Of a stretch of 9,913 bases of DNA, positions 1-6,443 are shown in pieces (the stretch's first letter is position 1; each line of letters opens with the position of its first letter). The notes under the pieces are model-generated. The model had not been told where the DNA came from. It was given only the letters and a program-made list of their open reading frames with translations, and ran no database searches. The stretch is from contig JAIFNK010000110.1 in NCBI GenBank assembly GCA_020047775.1, positions 1 through 9,913 of the forward strand. The letters are read 5' to 3'. This stretch comes from Akkermansia sp. GTDB taxonomy: Bacteria > Verrucomicrobiota > Verrucomicrobiia > Verrucomicrobiales > Akkermansiaceae. The position numbers and the translations under genes were made by a program.

Positions 1-503
1 CGGATTGCGCGGCGCTGGTGAAATTCGCGACCACCGCGCCGCCCGGATTACGCGGCCACATTGAGCGGATCCTCGCCGCGCCACCGGAAATCGACCGGAC
101 GCCGGTGGATGTGCCTAACCGCTTCATCGCCGGGCGCGATCTCTACATGAAGGCGTGCATCGAGTGCCATCAGGCGGATGGACGCGGCGTGCCGCAAACC
201 TTCCCGCCTCTCGCAGGTTCCGAGTGGGTCAAGGGCGACCGCGACACCCTGCTCCGCATCATCCTCGGCGGACTCTCCGGCCCCATCGAAGTGAATACAC
301 TGAAATTCAACTCGGTCATGCCCGGACACAGCCACGTCAGCGATGCGGAAATCGCCTCGATCGCCAGCTTCGTCCGCTTCGCGTTCGGGGAGATCAAGGA
401 GAAGCCCGTCACGCCCGAGGAGGTGAAAGCGCTGCGGCCCGATGTGGAGAAGCGCAAATTCGTCCCATGGACCGCCGGGGAATTGCGTGCCCTTGGCAAA
501 TGA
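1..503 (+). CDS. C-terminal part of a secreted c-type cytochrome domain protein (5' end outside window)
   Basis: The frame is open to the left edge (first complete codon at base 3), so the GTG at 18 is probably internal and the gene starts upstream. The visible 166 residues hold one mono-haem cytochrome c domain: the haem-binding CxxCH motif (CIECH) is encoded at 156-170, followed by FPPLAGSEW and a likely distal haem ligand Met in SVMPGH (about 316-333). After it comes the usual helix ending in a SFVR-like segment, then a tail with PVTPEEVKALR. Domains of this kind often form the C-terminal end of large periplasmic dehydrogenase-like proteins in Verrucomicrobiota and Planctomycetota, where they accept electrons from the catalytic part. 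That part is not visible, so the enzyme is unknown. The stop lies 79 bases before the chosen start of the receptor gene, with no terminator between, which suggests co-transcription. Confidence 0.85.
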   Translation, partial: DCAALVKFATTAPPGLRGHIERILAAPPEIDRTPVDVPNRFIAGRDLYMKACIECHQADGRGVPQTFPPLAGSEWVKGDRDTLLRIILGGLSGPIEVNTLKFNSVMPGHSHVSDAEIASIASFVRFAFGEIKEKPVTPEEVKALRPDVEKRKFVPWTAGELRALGK

Positions 504-582
504 GCGGGGATCGACTCTCCTTCAAACAGTTCTTGGGTTCATGGTGAAACAATGGAAGTTTCCCGGCGTAGCGGAACAGCCC

Positions 583-2652
583 ATGGCAGCACCCTTCATC
601 TCCGAAATCAAAACCGGCCTCTGGTTGACAGCGTTGGCCGCATGCCAGGCATCCGGGCAATCGCCCGAGCTTCTCCCTCCCATCACCGTGCTCGCGGAGC
701 GTCAGTTAGACGAGGAATCGTCCGCCCCGCTGGCCGAGTGGACGCGTGAGGAGATCTGCAAGTCATCGCCGCGGACCATCGACGAGATGCTGGCGAAGGA
801 GCCGTCATTCTCGCTCTATCGGCGTCAGTCGTCGATTTCCTCGAACCCCACTTCCGCCGGGGTGAGCCTCCGCAACACCGGCGCGACCGCCGCCTCGCGG
901 ACCTTGGTTCTGTTGGATGGGATTCCGCAGAACGATCCCTTCGGCGGCTGGGTTTACTGGGCCCGCTACGATGCGGCGACGCTCAATTCCATCCGCATCG
1001 ATTCCGCGGCGCGGGCGGCGGTGTGGGGAAACCAAAGCCCGGCGGGAGTCATCCAGATGAACGGCTACCCGGCGTTTGAAAACCTCCACGTCTTGAAAGC
1101 CGGCGGCGGCAGCCAGGGGACGATCAGCGGCTCCACCGTCAACCAGATGACCAACGAGGACAAGACACTGGCGGTGCTGTTTTCCGCCTTCGGCCTGCAT
1201 ACCGACGGTTTTTTCGCGGTTGATTCCTCACAACGCGGGGCGATCGACCGCAAGCTGGAGACCGATCTTTACGGGGCGAACTTGAAATTTTCCTGGCTGG
1301 CCGCTCCCGGACTCACCGTGGAACCGGCGGTGTCGTGGTACACCGAAGACCGGGGAAACGGCACGGCTCTATCCAAGAACTCGACCGACGCGGTGGACCT
1401 CTCACTGCGTGTCAGCTCGGTGCACGGTGACTTTTCCTGGCAGGCGGTGGCCTGGCAACAGCAGCGTGAGTTCGAGTCCGTCTTCAGCTCGGTCAACGCG
1501 GACCGCTCGGCGGAAACACTCGCTCTCGACCAGTTCGACGTGCCCGCCCAAGCCACCGGAGCCGCCTTCACCACGCTCTGGGACAGCGGTGGGAAATGGA
1601 CCGTCAGCTCGGGAGCAGACGCCAGGAAGACCTCCGGCGAAACGAACGAAGACGTCGGCACGTTCCGCAGGCGCGAGGCCGGCGGCGACCAAGCGCTGGC
1701 CGGTGTTTTCACCGCGGCCTCCTATCAGGCGGACGAACGGACCCGGATCGATGCCAGCGTCAGACTGGACTGGTGGGAATTGTCGGACGGGCGGCGCAAT
1801 GAAACCTCGCTCACCACCGGCGCGCCGCTGCGGGCGGACGTCCAGGACGACCGCGATGGCATCGAGCCTTCCGCTTCGATCGAATCGAGCCATCAGCTTA
1901 GCGACGATCTAACGGGCAGAATTTCCGCAGGTTCCACCTTCCGGCTGCCCACGCTGAACGAGCTGCACCGGCCGTTCCGCGTCCGCAACGACATCGTCGA
2001 GGCGAATCCGGATCTCAACCCGGAACGTTTTTTCAGCATCGCCGGTGGCTTGGATTGGAAACCCGCCGATGCGGTGACCGTGAACGCCACGGTCTTCCAA
2101 CACTGGATCAAGGATGCCATCGCAAACGTGCCGGTGACCGATCCCGCGCGGATTCCGGGGATTTTCGGAACCATCCCGCCCGGCGGCACCGGATCGCAGC
2201 GGCAGAATGTCGATGAGGCGCAGGTGACCGGTCTCGAAGGGAAAATCGAGTGGCTGCCCGTGGATTCCGTGACCCTGGGCTTCGCCGGCTTGTGGTCGCG
2301 CACCGACTTCACCAAGTCCCCGGACCAGCCTTTGCTGGATGGAAAACCGTTCCCGCAGGTACCGGACCTGCGCCTGATCGCCAGTGCGGAGTGGCGGGCG
2401 ACGGATCAAATTTCCCTGTTCGCAGGCTGCGAATACGGGTCCTCGCAATACGACGACGCACTCGCCAGCCGTTCGATTCCGGATTTCACCACCGTCCGGA
2501 TCGGCGCGTCGTGGCAGGTGGCGGGCGCGATCTACCAGATCCGCATCGAGAATCTCTTCGACGAAGACATCCAGACCGGCCTCAGCAGCGACGGGATCCG
2601 CACTTACGCCGGTCCGCGCTCGCTGTGGATCGGCGCGGAGTGGAATTTTTAA
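583..2652 (+). CDS. TonB-dependent outer-membrane receptor, substrate unknown
   Basis: This is a 689-residue outer-membrane active transporter, normal length for the smaller TonB-dependent receptors. From ATG 583 it reads: a signal peptide (charged K10, hydrophobic core about 12-20, likely cleavage after ASG near 25), a TonB-box-like PITVLAER at 33-40, a plug domain at about 42-165 (LRNTGA, VLLDGIPQNDPFGGW, VWGNQSPAGVI), then a beta-barrel of alternating strands with typical late segments (STFRLPTLNELHRPF, NPDLNPERF, RIENLFDEDIQTG) and a C-terminal strand ending in Phe, as needed for barrel assembly. An in-frame ATG at 541 and an open frame back to 442 exist; 583 was preferred because it puts the hydrophobic core at the right distance from the N-terminus, and neither start has a clear ribosome binding site. 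The substrate cannot be read from sequence; the adjacent PQQ-dependent dehydrogenase makes PQQ or a carbohydrate worth testing. Confidence 0.9.
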   Translation: MAAPFISEIKTGLWLTALAACQASGQSPELLPPITVLAERQLDEESSAPLAEWTREEICKSSPRTIDEMLAKEPSFSLYRRQSSISSNPTSAGVSLRNTGATAASRTLVLLDGIPQNDPFGGWVYWARYDAATLNSIRIDSAARAAVWGNQSPAGVIQMNGYPAFENLHVLKAGGGSQGTISGSTVNQMTNEDKTLAVLFSAFGLHTDGFFAVDSSQRGAIDRKLETDLYGANLKFSWLAAPGLTVEPAVSWYTEDRGNGTALSKNSTDAVDLSLRVSSVHGDFSWQAVAWQQQREFESVFSSVNADRSAETLALDQFDVPAQATGAAFTTLWDSGGKWTVSSGADARKTSGETNEDVGTFRRREAGGDQALAGVFTAASYQADERTRIDASVRLDWWELSDGRRNETSLTTGAPLRADVQDDRDGIEPSASIESSHQLSDDLTGRISAGSTFRLPTLNELHRPFRVRNDIVEANPDLNPERFFSIAGGLDWKPADAVTVNATVFQHWIKDAIANVPVTDPARIPGIFGTIPPGGTGSQRQNVDEAQVTGLEGKIEWLPVDSVTLGFAGLWSRTDFTKSPDQPLLDGKPFPQVPDLRLIASAEWRATDQISLFAGCEYGSSQYDDALASRSIPDFTTVRIGASWQVAGAIYQIRIENLFDEDIQTGLSSDGIRTYAGPRSLWIGAEWNF

Positions 2653-2714
2653 ACTTCCCGGACAGAACCCAATCTCCGGTTGCGTTTCAGTCGGAATCCG
2701 TAAACCTCTTCCTC

Positions 2715-4169
2715 ATGCGCAATTTCTTACCCCCGCTCCTCTCCCTCTGCGGCTTCGCCTCCGCCCAGAAAATCAAAGTGGAGGCACTCTACAGCCAGTA
2801 TTGCTCCGGATGCCACGGTGCCAAGTTCGAGGGCGGCCAGGGCGGCTCCCTCGTCGATGGCGAGTGGAAACACGGCAGCTCCGACACGGAAATTTTCAAA
2901 TCCATCGCCAAGGGAAATCTCCAGTTAGGCATGAACCCGTGGGAAGGTGTTCTCACCGACGACCAGATCCGCGGACTCGTGATTTTCCTGCGCGAGAACG
3001 AAAAGAAAAACCTCGCCAAGGGCATGAGTTTCCCGACCCCCTCTCCCGACAAAGTCACCAAGACCGCGCTGGAAAACTACCGCATCGTGACGCTCGTGGA
3101 CAAGGGACTGAAAAATCCATGGGCGATCGCCTTCCTTCCCGACGGCCGCAAACTCGTCACGGAGAAGGCCGGTCAACTGCGCTTCATCACCGCCGACGGG
3201 AAACTTGATCCCGAGATCATCTCAGGAACTCCGCCGGTCATCGAACACGGCCAGGGCGGGCTGATGGAAGTGGCGGTGCATCCGGACTACGCGAAAAACG
3301 GCTGGGTTTACCTCGGCTTGTCGGACGGCACCCGGGAGAAACGCGAGGGCGGCAAGGACGAGGCGCACTGCCTAACAGCGGTGGTCCGCGGCAAGATCAA
3401 GGGGCACCAGTGGACCGATCAGGAATGGATTTACCGCGCCGATCCGAAATTCAGATCCAGCGCGGGCGTCCACTTCGGGACCCGTTTTGTCTTCGACAAG
3501 GGCTACATCTACTTCGTGGTCGGCGAGCGCGGCGGATTGATGGAAGTCCAGGACTTGTCGCGGCCTAACGGAAAAATCCACCGCTTGCACGACGACGGCC
3601 GGGTGCCCGCCGACAATCCGTTTGTGAAAACCAAGGATGCGATTCCCGGCATCTGGTCCTACGGCCACCGCAACCCGCAGGGCCTCGCGATGGACCCCCG
3701 CGACGGCTCGCTCTACGACACCGAGCACGGCCCGCGCGGCGGCGACGAGCTGAACCTTATCAAACCCGGCGCCAACTACGGCTGGCCGGTGGTCACCCTT
3801 GGCATGAACTACAGCGGCATGCCGATGAGCTATCCCGGCCCCGGCGGAAATGAGATGCTGTCCGTCACCGAAAAGGAGGGCATGGAAAATCCGGTCGCCT
3901 ACTGGCTGCCATCCATCGCTGTTTGCGGCTTGGATTTCTATACCGGCGACAAGTTCCCGAAATGGAAGAACGACCTGCTAGTCGGCGCGCTCGCCCAGCA
4001 GGAAATCCGCCGCCTCCGCATCGTGGACAAGAAGGTCGTCTCGCAGGAAATCATCCTCAAGGACATCGGCCGCGTGCGCGACGTCGCGATGGGACCGGAT
4101 GGATTGATCTACGTGGTTCTCAACGGCCCCGACCGCCTCGCGCGGCTGGTGCCGGCGGGGACCCGGTAA
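2715..4169 (+). CDS. Secreted PQQ-dependent aldose (sugar) dehydrogenase with fused N-terminal cytochrome c domain
   Basis: The 484-residue protein has a signal peptide (residues 1-17, cleavage after ASA), a mono-haem cytochrome c domain (CSGCH at 30-34, likely distal ligand Met73 in LGMNP), a linker, and a beta-propeller of the soluble PQQ glucose/sorbosone dehydrogenase family from about 105 to the end. The family is shown by NPWAIAFLPDG, HGQGGLMEVAVHPDY, HFGTRFVF, WSYGHRNPQGLAMDP, EHGPRGGDELNLI and GANYGWP. These resemble E. coli YliI, the PQQ aldose sugar dehydrogenase, more closely than Acinetobacter s-GDH. The expected role is oxidation of aldoses to lactones in the periplasm; the fused haem would accept the electrons from PQQH2. 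ATG 2715 is the only start that leaves the signal peptide at the N-terminus; the frame is open far upstream but there overlaps the receptor gene in another frame. No Shine-Dalgarno sequence is seen. It follows the receptor by 62 bases and is probably in the same operon. Confidence 0.92.
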   Translation: MRNFLPPLLSLCGFASAQKIKVEALYSQYCSGCHGAKFEGGQGGSLVDGEWKHGSSDTEIFKSIAKGNLQLGMNPWEGVLTDDQIRGLVIFLRENEKKNLAKGMSFPTPSPDKVTKTALENYRIVTLVDKGLKNPWAIAFLPDGRKLVTEKAGQLRFITADGKLDPEIISGTPPVIEHGQGGLMEVAVHPDYAKNGWVYLGLSDGTREKREGGKDEAHCLTAVVRGKIKGHQWTDQEWIYRADPKFRSSAGVHFGTRFVFDKGYIYFVVGERGGLMEVQDLSRPNGKIHRLHDDGRVPADNPFVKTKDAIPGIWSYGHRNPQGLAMDPRDGSLYDTEHGPRGGDELNLIKPGANYGWPVVTLGMNYSGMPMSYPGPGGNEMLSVTEKEGMENPVAYWLPSIAVCGLDFYTGDKFPKWKNDLLVGALAQQEIRRLRIVDKKVVSQEIILKDIGRVRDVAMGPDGLIYVVLNGPDRLARLVPAGTR

Positions 4170-4176
4170 AATCTTC

Positions 4177-4200
4177 GTCAAGTCGAGTGGCCTGCTTGAC
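4177..4200. repeat. Short inverted repeat between two plus-strand genes
   Basis: GTCAAG (4177-4182) and CTTGAC (4195-4200) form perfect 6-base arms around a 12-base loop, 8 bases after the dehydrogenase stop. No T-run follows, so it is not a convincing Rho-independent terminator. It could be an mRNA hairpin that protects the 3' end of the upstream transcript, or chance. Confidence 0.3.
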
Positions 4201-4232
4201 CTGCCCCACGGACAGGATGTAGCCACAGAGTC

Positions 4233-4691
4233 ATGAAAGAGAAAACATCACCGTGGTTCAAGGTTTTCGCGCTTTGCACGGCCATCGGTCTTGGCGGCAC
4301 TTATGTCTGGAGGCAGCAGCAAAAGGCGGCTCCGGAAATCGACACGACGGTCGAGCGCATGGTCTTGTCGGGTTCAAAGAGCAGTGTCATCACGCCGATT
4401 CCTTTGCCCGTGGATCAGGAAGAAGCCGACCGCGTCTTGATGCCGAGCTCCAAGTCCGGTGGCGTTTTCAAAACGGAGCATGAGATGGATAATGAGCGGA
4501 CGATGATGTCCGGCTCGAAAAGCGGAACCATTCAACTTGGTCCGGAAATCGATCTCGCATTGCCCAGTCCCGAAGTCCCAAATGCCCCCAAGCTGCGGAC
4601 ATTGCTGCCGGGTTCGAAAAGTATTCCGATGCCGATTTTCCGTGACCGACGTCTCGCTCCCGCAGATCAGCCGAAACCCGGTAAGCCATGA
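4233..4691 (+). CDS. Membrane-anchored small protein with four GSKS-type repeats, function unknown
   Basis: I do not recognise a characterised function. The 152-residue product has a basic N-terminus, one hydrophobic segment (residues 9-26, VFALCTAIGLGG core) and then a low-complexity, Pro-, Ser- and charge-rich region with no obvious globular fold. It looks anchored in the inner membrane with the remainder outside the cytoplasm, or secreted. The striking feature is a motif repeated four times, starting at R42, R67, R89 and R122: RMVLSGSKS, RVLMPSSKS, RTMMSGSKS and RTLLPGSKS. A PEID tetrapeptide also occurs twice (34-37, 104-107). Serine codons in the motifs differ between copies, which points to selection on the peptide rather than recent DNA duplication. 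The stop overlaps the start of the sterol desaturase-like gene (ATGA at 4688-4691), so the two are probably translationally coupled. ATG 4233 is the natural start; no strong ribosome binding site precedes it. Confidence 0.8.
   Translation: MKEKTSPWFKVFALCTAIGLGGTYVWRQQQKAAPEIDTTVERMVLSGSKSSVITPIPLPVDQEEADRVLMPSSKSGGVFKTEHEMDNERTMMSGSKSGTIQLGPEIDLALPSPEVPNAPKLRTLLPGSKSIPMPIFRDRRLAPADQPKPGKP
4356..4622 (+). repeat. Four dispersed 27-base units encoding R-x-x-[LM]-[SP]-[GS]-S-K-S
   Basis: The units lie at 4356-4382, 4431-4457, 4497-4523 and 4596-4622, with start-to-start spacings of 75, 66 and 99 bases, all in frame. The invariant residues are the first Arg and the final Ser-Lys-Ser; position 4 is Leu or Met, position 5 Ser or Pro, position 6 Gly or Ser. 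The DNA of the copies has diverged at synonymous sites (for example TCA, TCC and TCG for the Ser before Lys). Confidence 0.85.
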
Positions 4692-5461
4692 ATCTGCCCG
4701 CGATCATTCTCGGAACCGGTGGAAGTTTCCTCTTCCTGTGCCTGGTATTCCATCCGCTGGAACGCGCCTTCCCGGCGAAACACGGCCAGCGCTTCTTCCG
4801 GCCGGAGTGGTGGGTCGATCTCTGTTTTTTCCTCGGCCAATATCTGTTATGGAGCGGATTGGTGCTTTGGCTCCTGAGTTCCTTCGCCAACTGGATAGAC
4901 GGTGGTGTTCCCGCCGGTTTCCGGGCGGCCATCGCGGGCCAGCCCTGGTGGCTGCAAGCGGTGGAAGTCATCCTGCTCAGCGATTTCTGCGTCTATTGGG
5001 GCCACCGGTTGCAGCACCGGATTCCCCTCCTCTGGAAGTTTCATTCCATCCACCACAGCGCCGAGCATCTCGACTGGTTGGCGGCGCACCGGGAGCATCC
5101 GCTCGACACGGTTTACACGATGGGCCTCATCAACATCCCCGCATTCATGTTAGGATTCCCGCTGGAAACCCTTACCGGCCTGATCGCCTTCCGCGGGATC
5201 TGGGCGATCTACATCCACTCCAACGTCCGACTGAACATCGGCCCGTTGAAATGGTTCGTCGGTGCGCCCGAACTGCACCACTGGCATCACGACCGCGCGA
5301 GGGATGCCGGAAACTATGCCAACATCTCGCCGCTGATGGATCTCGCGTTCGGCACCTACCGCTGCCCGGATCACGAACCGGATGCTTTCGGAATCCACGA
5401 GGAAATCCCGCGGAGTTATGTCGGGCAGATGCTGCATCCGTTCCGCAGGCGGAGACGATGA
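4688..5461 (+). CDS. Sterol desaturase / fatty acid hydroxylase family integral membrane protein
   Basis: The 257-residue protein carries the eight-histidine signature of the fatty acid hydroxylase superfamily, which binds a di-iron centre for O2-dependent hydroxylation or desaturation of lipids: HRLQH at 106-110, HSIHH at 119-123 and HHWHH at 197-201, plus extra histidines H134, H137 and H177 (YIHSN). Hydrophobic segments at about 5-22, 43-65, 88-104 and 142-180 fit a membrane protein with the histidine clusters on the cytoplasmic face. The substrate is unknown; this family acts on sterols, hopanoid-like lipids, carotenoids and fatty acids, and no other lipid gene is visible here. The length is normal. 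The protein ends in five consecutive arginines (253-257), an unusual basic tail. ATG 4688 overlaps the stop of the GSKS-repeat gene by 4 bases, which fixes the start and implies coupled expression. It ends 25 bases from the convergent toxin gene. Confidence 0.92.
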   Translation: MNLPAIILGTGGSFLFLCLVFHPLERAFPAKHGQRFFRPEWWVDLCFFLGQYLLWSGLVLWLLSSFANWIDGGVPAGFRAAIAGQPWWLQAVEVILLSDFCVYWGHRLQHRIPLLWKFHSIHHSAEHLDWLAAHREHPLDTVYTMGLINIPAFMLGFPLETLTGLIAFRGIWAIYIHSNVRLNIGPLKWFVGAPELHHWHHDRARDAGNYANISPLMDLAFGTYRCPDHEPDAFGIHEEIPRSYVGQMLHPFRRRRR

Positions 5462-5486
5462 CGGGGTTATGAACGATTTAGAGTCC

Positions 5487-5939
5487 TCAGAGCGGCACCA
5501 CCATGCCCTCGGCTTCGGCGAGTTTCTTCTGGTTGGCGTCGAAAGTTAGAAATTGGGCCGCACCGAGGTGGACGGCGGTGGCGACGTGTAGGATGTCGAC
5601 GAGGCGGTGGCCGCCGGATTCCGTGTGTTTCGCGCTGAGTTCCTCGGCGATCCGGTGCACGTCCGCCCACTCCGGTGCGATCATTTCCAAAATGCCGTCC
5701 GCTAGATCGGACTGGAGCGCTCGAAGCATGGCGGTGCCTTCGGTTTTGGAAAAACCCTTGCTGCGGTCCTTTTCAAACAGGCGGGCTTGGAAACGGACGG
5801 ACTGGCGGAATTCGAGCAGCAGAAAGGTGGAAACGGGGAGCGGCTCCGTCAATATTTTCTGATAGATCACCGCCTGCGGTGAAGTGTGCTGCTTGCGGTA
5901 AAGCGAGCAGAGAAAGGAAGTGTCGGGATAAACATTCAT
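5487..5939 (-). CDS. PIN-domain ribonuclease toxin (VapC-like)
   Basis: The 150-residue protein is a single PIN domain, the RNase fold of type II toxins that use Mg2+ to cleave RNA. The acidic active-site residues are in the expected order: D6 (YPDTSFL), E43 (LLLEFRQ), D115 (LVDILHVATA) and D134 (TFDANQKKLA). The length is normal to slightly long for VapC. The start at 5939 overlaps the antitoxin stop by 4 bases (ATGA on the minus strand). A GAGGG lies 9 bases upstream of the ATG, inside the end of the antitoxin gene, one of the few good ribosome binding sites in this window. The order, antitoxin then toxin, is the usual one for VapBC-type operons. The RNA target cannot be told from sequence. 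All catalytic acids are present, so it is probably active. Confidence 0.88.
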   Translation of the reverse strand: MNVYPDTSFLCSLYRKQHTSPQAVIYQKILTEPLPVSTFLLLEFRQSVRFQARLFEKDRSKGFSKTEGTAMLRALQSDLADGILEMIAPEWADVHRIAEELSAKHTESGGHRLVDILHVATAVHLGAAQFLTFDANQKKLAEAEGMVVPL

Positions 5940-6193
5940 CCCAGATCACCCTCGAGTTCCGCTTCCCGCATCGCCCGGACTTCTTCTTCGGTGAAGACCC
6001 GCTCGCCCCAGATTTCATCGAGCCTTGCCATAAAATCGACTTTGGGGTTTGCGGCTTTTGCCGACTTCGGAGTGGCCGAGAGAAATCCAATCGGCTTTCC
6101 GCGTTTTTCAATGCGGATTTCCTCGCCCTCCCCGAGCCAGGCTTCGACTTTGGAGAAGTTGTTCCGGAGGTCGCGGACGGTCACGGTTTTCAT
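5936..6193 (-). CDS. Phd/YefM-like antitoxin of the PIN toxin
   Basis: The 85-residue protein starts MKTVTVRDLRNNFSKVEAWL and continues with EIRIEKRGKPIGFL, the N-terminal DNA-binding and dimerisation fold of Phd/YefM-type antitoxins. The C-terminal part (about residues 50-85) is acidic, with a predicted helix (FTEEEVRAMREAE), and would wrap the toxin. It should neutralise the PIN toxin and, with it, repress its own operon. ATG 6193 was chosen because the family pattern begins there. An in-frame ATG at 6214 would add seven residues (MWTQFVH), but no ribosome binding site is seen for either. Both ATGs lie inside the palindrome at 6192-6214. The gene overlaps the toxin by 4 bases. Confidence 0.86.
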   Translation of the reverse strand: MKTVTVRDLRNNFSKVEAWLGEGEEIRIEKRGKPIGFLSATPKSAKAANPKVDFMARLDEIWGERVFTEEEVRAMREAELEGDLG

Positions 6194-6214
6194 GTGGACA
6201 AATTGTGTCCACAT
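6192..6214. promoter_or_regulatory. Palindromic operator of the toxin-antitoxin operon
   Basis: ATGTGGACA (6192-6200) and TGTCCACAT (6206-6214) are perfect 9-base inverted arms around AATTG. A further half-site-like ATGTGGA occurs at 6228-6234. Phd/YefM antitoxins and their toxin complexes repress by binding such palindromes near the promoter, so this is the probable autoregulatory site. It covers the antitoxin start codon and the likely -10 position. Confidence 0.75.
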
Positions 6215-6228
6215 AGAGGGTTTGTCAA
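6200..6228 (-). promoter_or_regulatory. Possible promoter of the toxin-antitoxin operon
   Basis: On the minus strand a perfect TTGACA (6228-6223) is followed after 17 bases by CAATTT (6205-6200), a poor -10 match. If used, transcription would begin near 6193, at the first base of the antitoxin ATG, giving a leaderless mRNA. The -35 is strong; the -10 and start point are inferred. Confidence 0.45.
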
Positions 6229-6414
6229 TGTGGATGCCATGCAGGCGACTCGACGCGGATGGTATCCAGGCAAGGAGACTTTCAAAGACCGACTTCTGAA
6301 GCTCACCAATAGAACCACGGCAAAAGCGCCGGGTGGCGAGATCCGCGACCACGGGGAGAAGGAGGCAATCCAACGCGCATCGCCGGATCCGTTTTTTGAC
6401 TCGCTCAAATCCGG

Positions 6415-6443
6415 TTGTCAGCGCCCGCTCATGAAAATATTCT
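6415..6443 (+). promoter_or_regulatory. Probable promoter of the sigma-70 gene
   Basis: TTGTCA (6415-6420; 5 of 6 to the -35 consensus), a 17-base spacer and TATTCT (6438-6443; 4 of 6 to the -10 consensus) precede an A+T-richer stretch. Transcription would begin near 6450 and leave a leader of about 70 bases before ATG 6520. The TTG at 6415 could be taken for a start codon but lies in this -35 box. Confidence 0.5.

Noticed and set aside
442..582. Longer N-terminus of the TonB-dependent receptor
   Set aside because: The start at 442 overlaps the cytochrome gene by 62 bases, and the extra residues push the signal peptide away from the N-terminus. The start at 541 remains possible.
2250..2714. 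Longer N-terminus of the PQQ dehydrogenase
   Set aside because: It would overlap the receptor gene for about 400 bases and bury the signal peptide; the residues are Arg-rich and out of character.
4177..4216. Terminator after the PQQ dehydrogenase gene
   Set aside because: The 6-base arms have a large loop and no T-run; a neighbouring CCTG/CAGG pair is only 4 bases. Reported only as a short inverted repeat.
4537..5472. Plus-strand open frame of 311 codons
   Set aside because: It overlaps the well-supported GSKS-repeat and sterol desaturase-like genes in another frame, is Arg/Pro/Ser-rich, and shows no family motif.
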